Origin: Pelagibacteraceae bacterium TMED65
GTDB taxonomy: Bacteria > Pseudomonadota > Alphaproteobacteria > TMED127
DNA length: 15,925 nt
Assembly: GCA_002167215.1 (NCBI GenBank)
Contig: NHDS01000028.1
Location: 159,486 to 175,410, forward strand
Direction: 5' to 3'
Shown piece after piece: positions 15,283-15,925 of this stretch (position 1 is the stretch's first letter; every line of letters begins with the position of its first letter). Both the position numbers and the translations under genes were made by a program. The notes under the pieces are model-generated. The model saw only the letters and a program-made list of their open reading frames with translations. It did no database searches and was not told the origin of the DNA.

Positions 15283-15925
15283 ACAAATTAGAATTTCAAA
15301 GTTAATTTCACACTATGGTTACTGTTCTAGAAAAGAAGCTGAAGAACTTATATCAAATGGTGATGTAAAGATAAACAACCAAGTTTTTAAAAAGTTTTTT
15401 ATATATAATAATTTAATCAAGAGTATTAAGGTAAAAGATAAACTACTATTAAAACAAAAAACTAGAGTTTGGATACTTAATAAACCTGTTGGCTTTGTAT
15501 CTTCAAATAAAGAGCAGTTTAAGCAAAAAAGTCTTTTTAGATTGCTCCCAGAAAATTTCCCAAGAGTAGTTACCGTTGGAAGACTAGATATAAATTCCGA
15601 TGGTTTGATTCTATTAACAAATAACCCAACTCTATCAAATTTTCTAGAAAATCCAATAAGTAACGTCTCAAGACAATACTTAGTAAAAGTATACGGTAAT
15701 GTTCCAGAAAATTTAGAAAATAAATTAGAAAATCAACTTGTTATAAATGGAATTATTTATAAAAAAGTAGAGTTGAGAATATTAACCAAAAAAAAAAATA
15801 ACAATATTTTGAAAATAAAATTATTTGAAGGAAAAAATAGAGAAATACGAAATATTTTAAATCACTTCAATCTAACAGTAAAAAAGTTAACAAGAATGAG
15901 TTTTGGACCTTTTAAATTGAAACAA
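15272..15925 (+). CDS. rluB: RluB/RsuA-family rRNA pseudouridine synthase (3' end beyond window)
   Basis: An open frame from TTG at 15272 to the window edge gives 218 residues. An S4 RNA-binding domain comes first (RISKLISHYGYCSRKEAEELI, about 7-27, then GDVKINNQ). The synthase domain has WILNKPVGFVSS (67-78), the catalytic motif VGRLDINSDGLILLTNN (102-118) with Asp106, RQYLVKVYG (134-142) and EGKNREIRNILNHF (186-199). The pattern suits RluB (23S U2605) better than RsuA, but the two are close. TTG is the first codon after an in-frame TAA at 15269-15271 and no ATG precedes the S4 domain, so TTG is the likely start. It overlaps the upstream stop by 11 bases. The gene is cut by the window end just after the last core motif. 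Confidence 0.87.
   Translation, partial: MKNKQIRISKLISHYGYCSRKEAEELISNGDVKINNQVFKKFFIYNNLIKSIKVKDKLLLKQKTRVWILNKPVGFVSSNKEQFKQKSLFRLLPENFPRVVTVGRLDINSDGLILLTNNPTLSNFLENPISNVSRQYLVKVYGNVPENLENKLENQLVINGIIYKKVELRILTKKKNNNILKIKLFEGKNREIRNILNHFNLTVKKLTRMSFGPFKLKQ

Noticed and set aside
1..15925. tRNA, rRNA, CRISPR, insertion sequence, phage or toxin-antitoxin genes
   Set aside because: Nearly every base is covered by recognised housekeeping genes; I saw no repeats with regular spacing, transposase motifs or tRNA-like cloverleafs.

Overview
The window is a strongly AT-rich (roughly 70-75% A+T by eye), almost gap-free piece of a bacterial chromosome. The longest stretch without a gene is about 58 bases, and many neighbouring genes overlap. 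Alphaproteobacterial markers are consistent: plant/alphaproteobacterial-type glutamate-cysteine ligase (GshA), rsmE divergent from ubiA, a DUF4170 protein, and a pmbA-phosphatase-lipid A block running into waaA and lpxK. With the base composition, very short spacers and frequent TTG/GTG starts, this suggests a streamlined, probably marine alphaproteobacterium of the SAR11 (Pelagibacterales), AEGEAN-169 or SAR116 kind. The exact lineage is inferred.

Layout. (1) Bases 1-63 are the last 20 codons of tldD. (2) A minus-strand unit, bases 2399-60, reads rsmE, gshA, chorismate mutase. (3) ubiA (plus) diverges from rsmE and converges on a 61-residue DUF4170 gene (minus). (4) A long plus-strand unit, 3523-10263, reads pmbA/tldE, cysQ-like phosphatase, msbA, DUF374 acyltransferase-like gene, waaA, lpxK. 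Every junction is abutting or overlapping. (5) A minus-strand pair, 12388-10260, reads xseA then an exported M23 peptidase. (6) purD (plus) starts divergently from xseA and ends back-to-back with tadA (minus). (7) A cyclophilin-like gene (minus, upstream of tadA) and a C26 glutamine amidotransferase (plus) diverge from each other. The window ends inside an RluB-type pseudouridine synthase gene.

How the genes fit together. The main operon is an outer-membrane module: LpxK makes lipid IVA, WaaA adds Kdo, MsbA flips the lipid across the inner membrane, and the DUF374 protein is a likely acyltransferase. The M23 peptidase acts on the cell wall. The rest are single steps of core pathways: glutathione synthesis, aromatic amino acids, ubiquinone, purines, DNA repair, and rRNA/tRNA modification. 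TldD and TldE (PmbA) normally act as one protease, and both are encoded here, about 3.5 kb apart.

I see no rRNA, tRNA, CRISPR array, insertion sequence or phage gene. I found no convincing new system. The best candidates for a second look are the cyclophilin-like/C26 pair between tadA and rluB, the in-frame stop-start junction of pmbA and the phosphatase gene, and long A-runs inside xseA.
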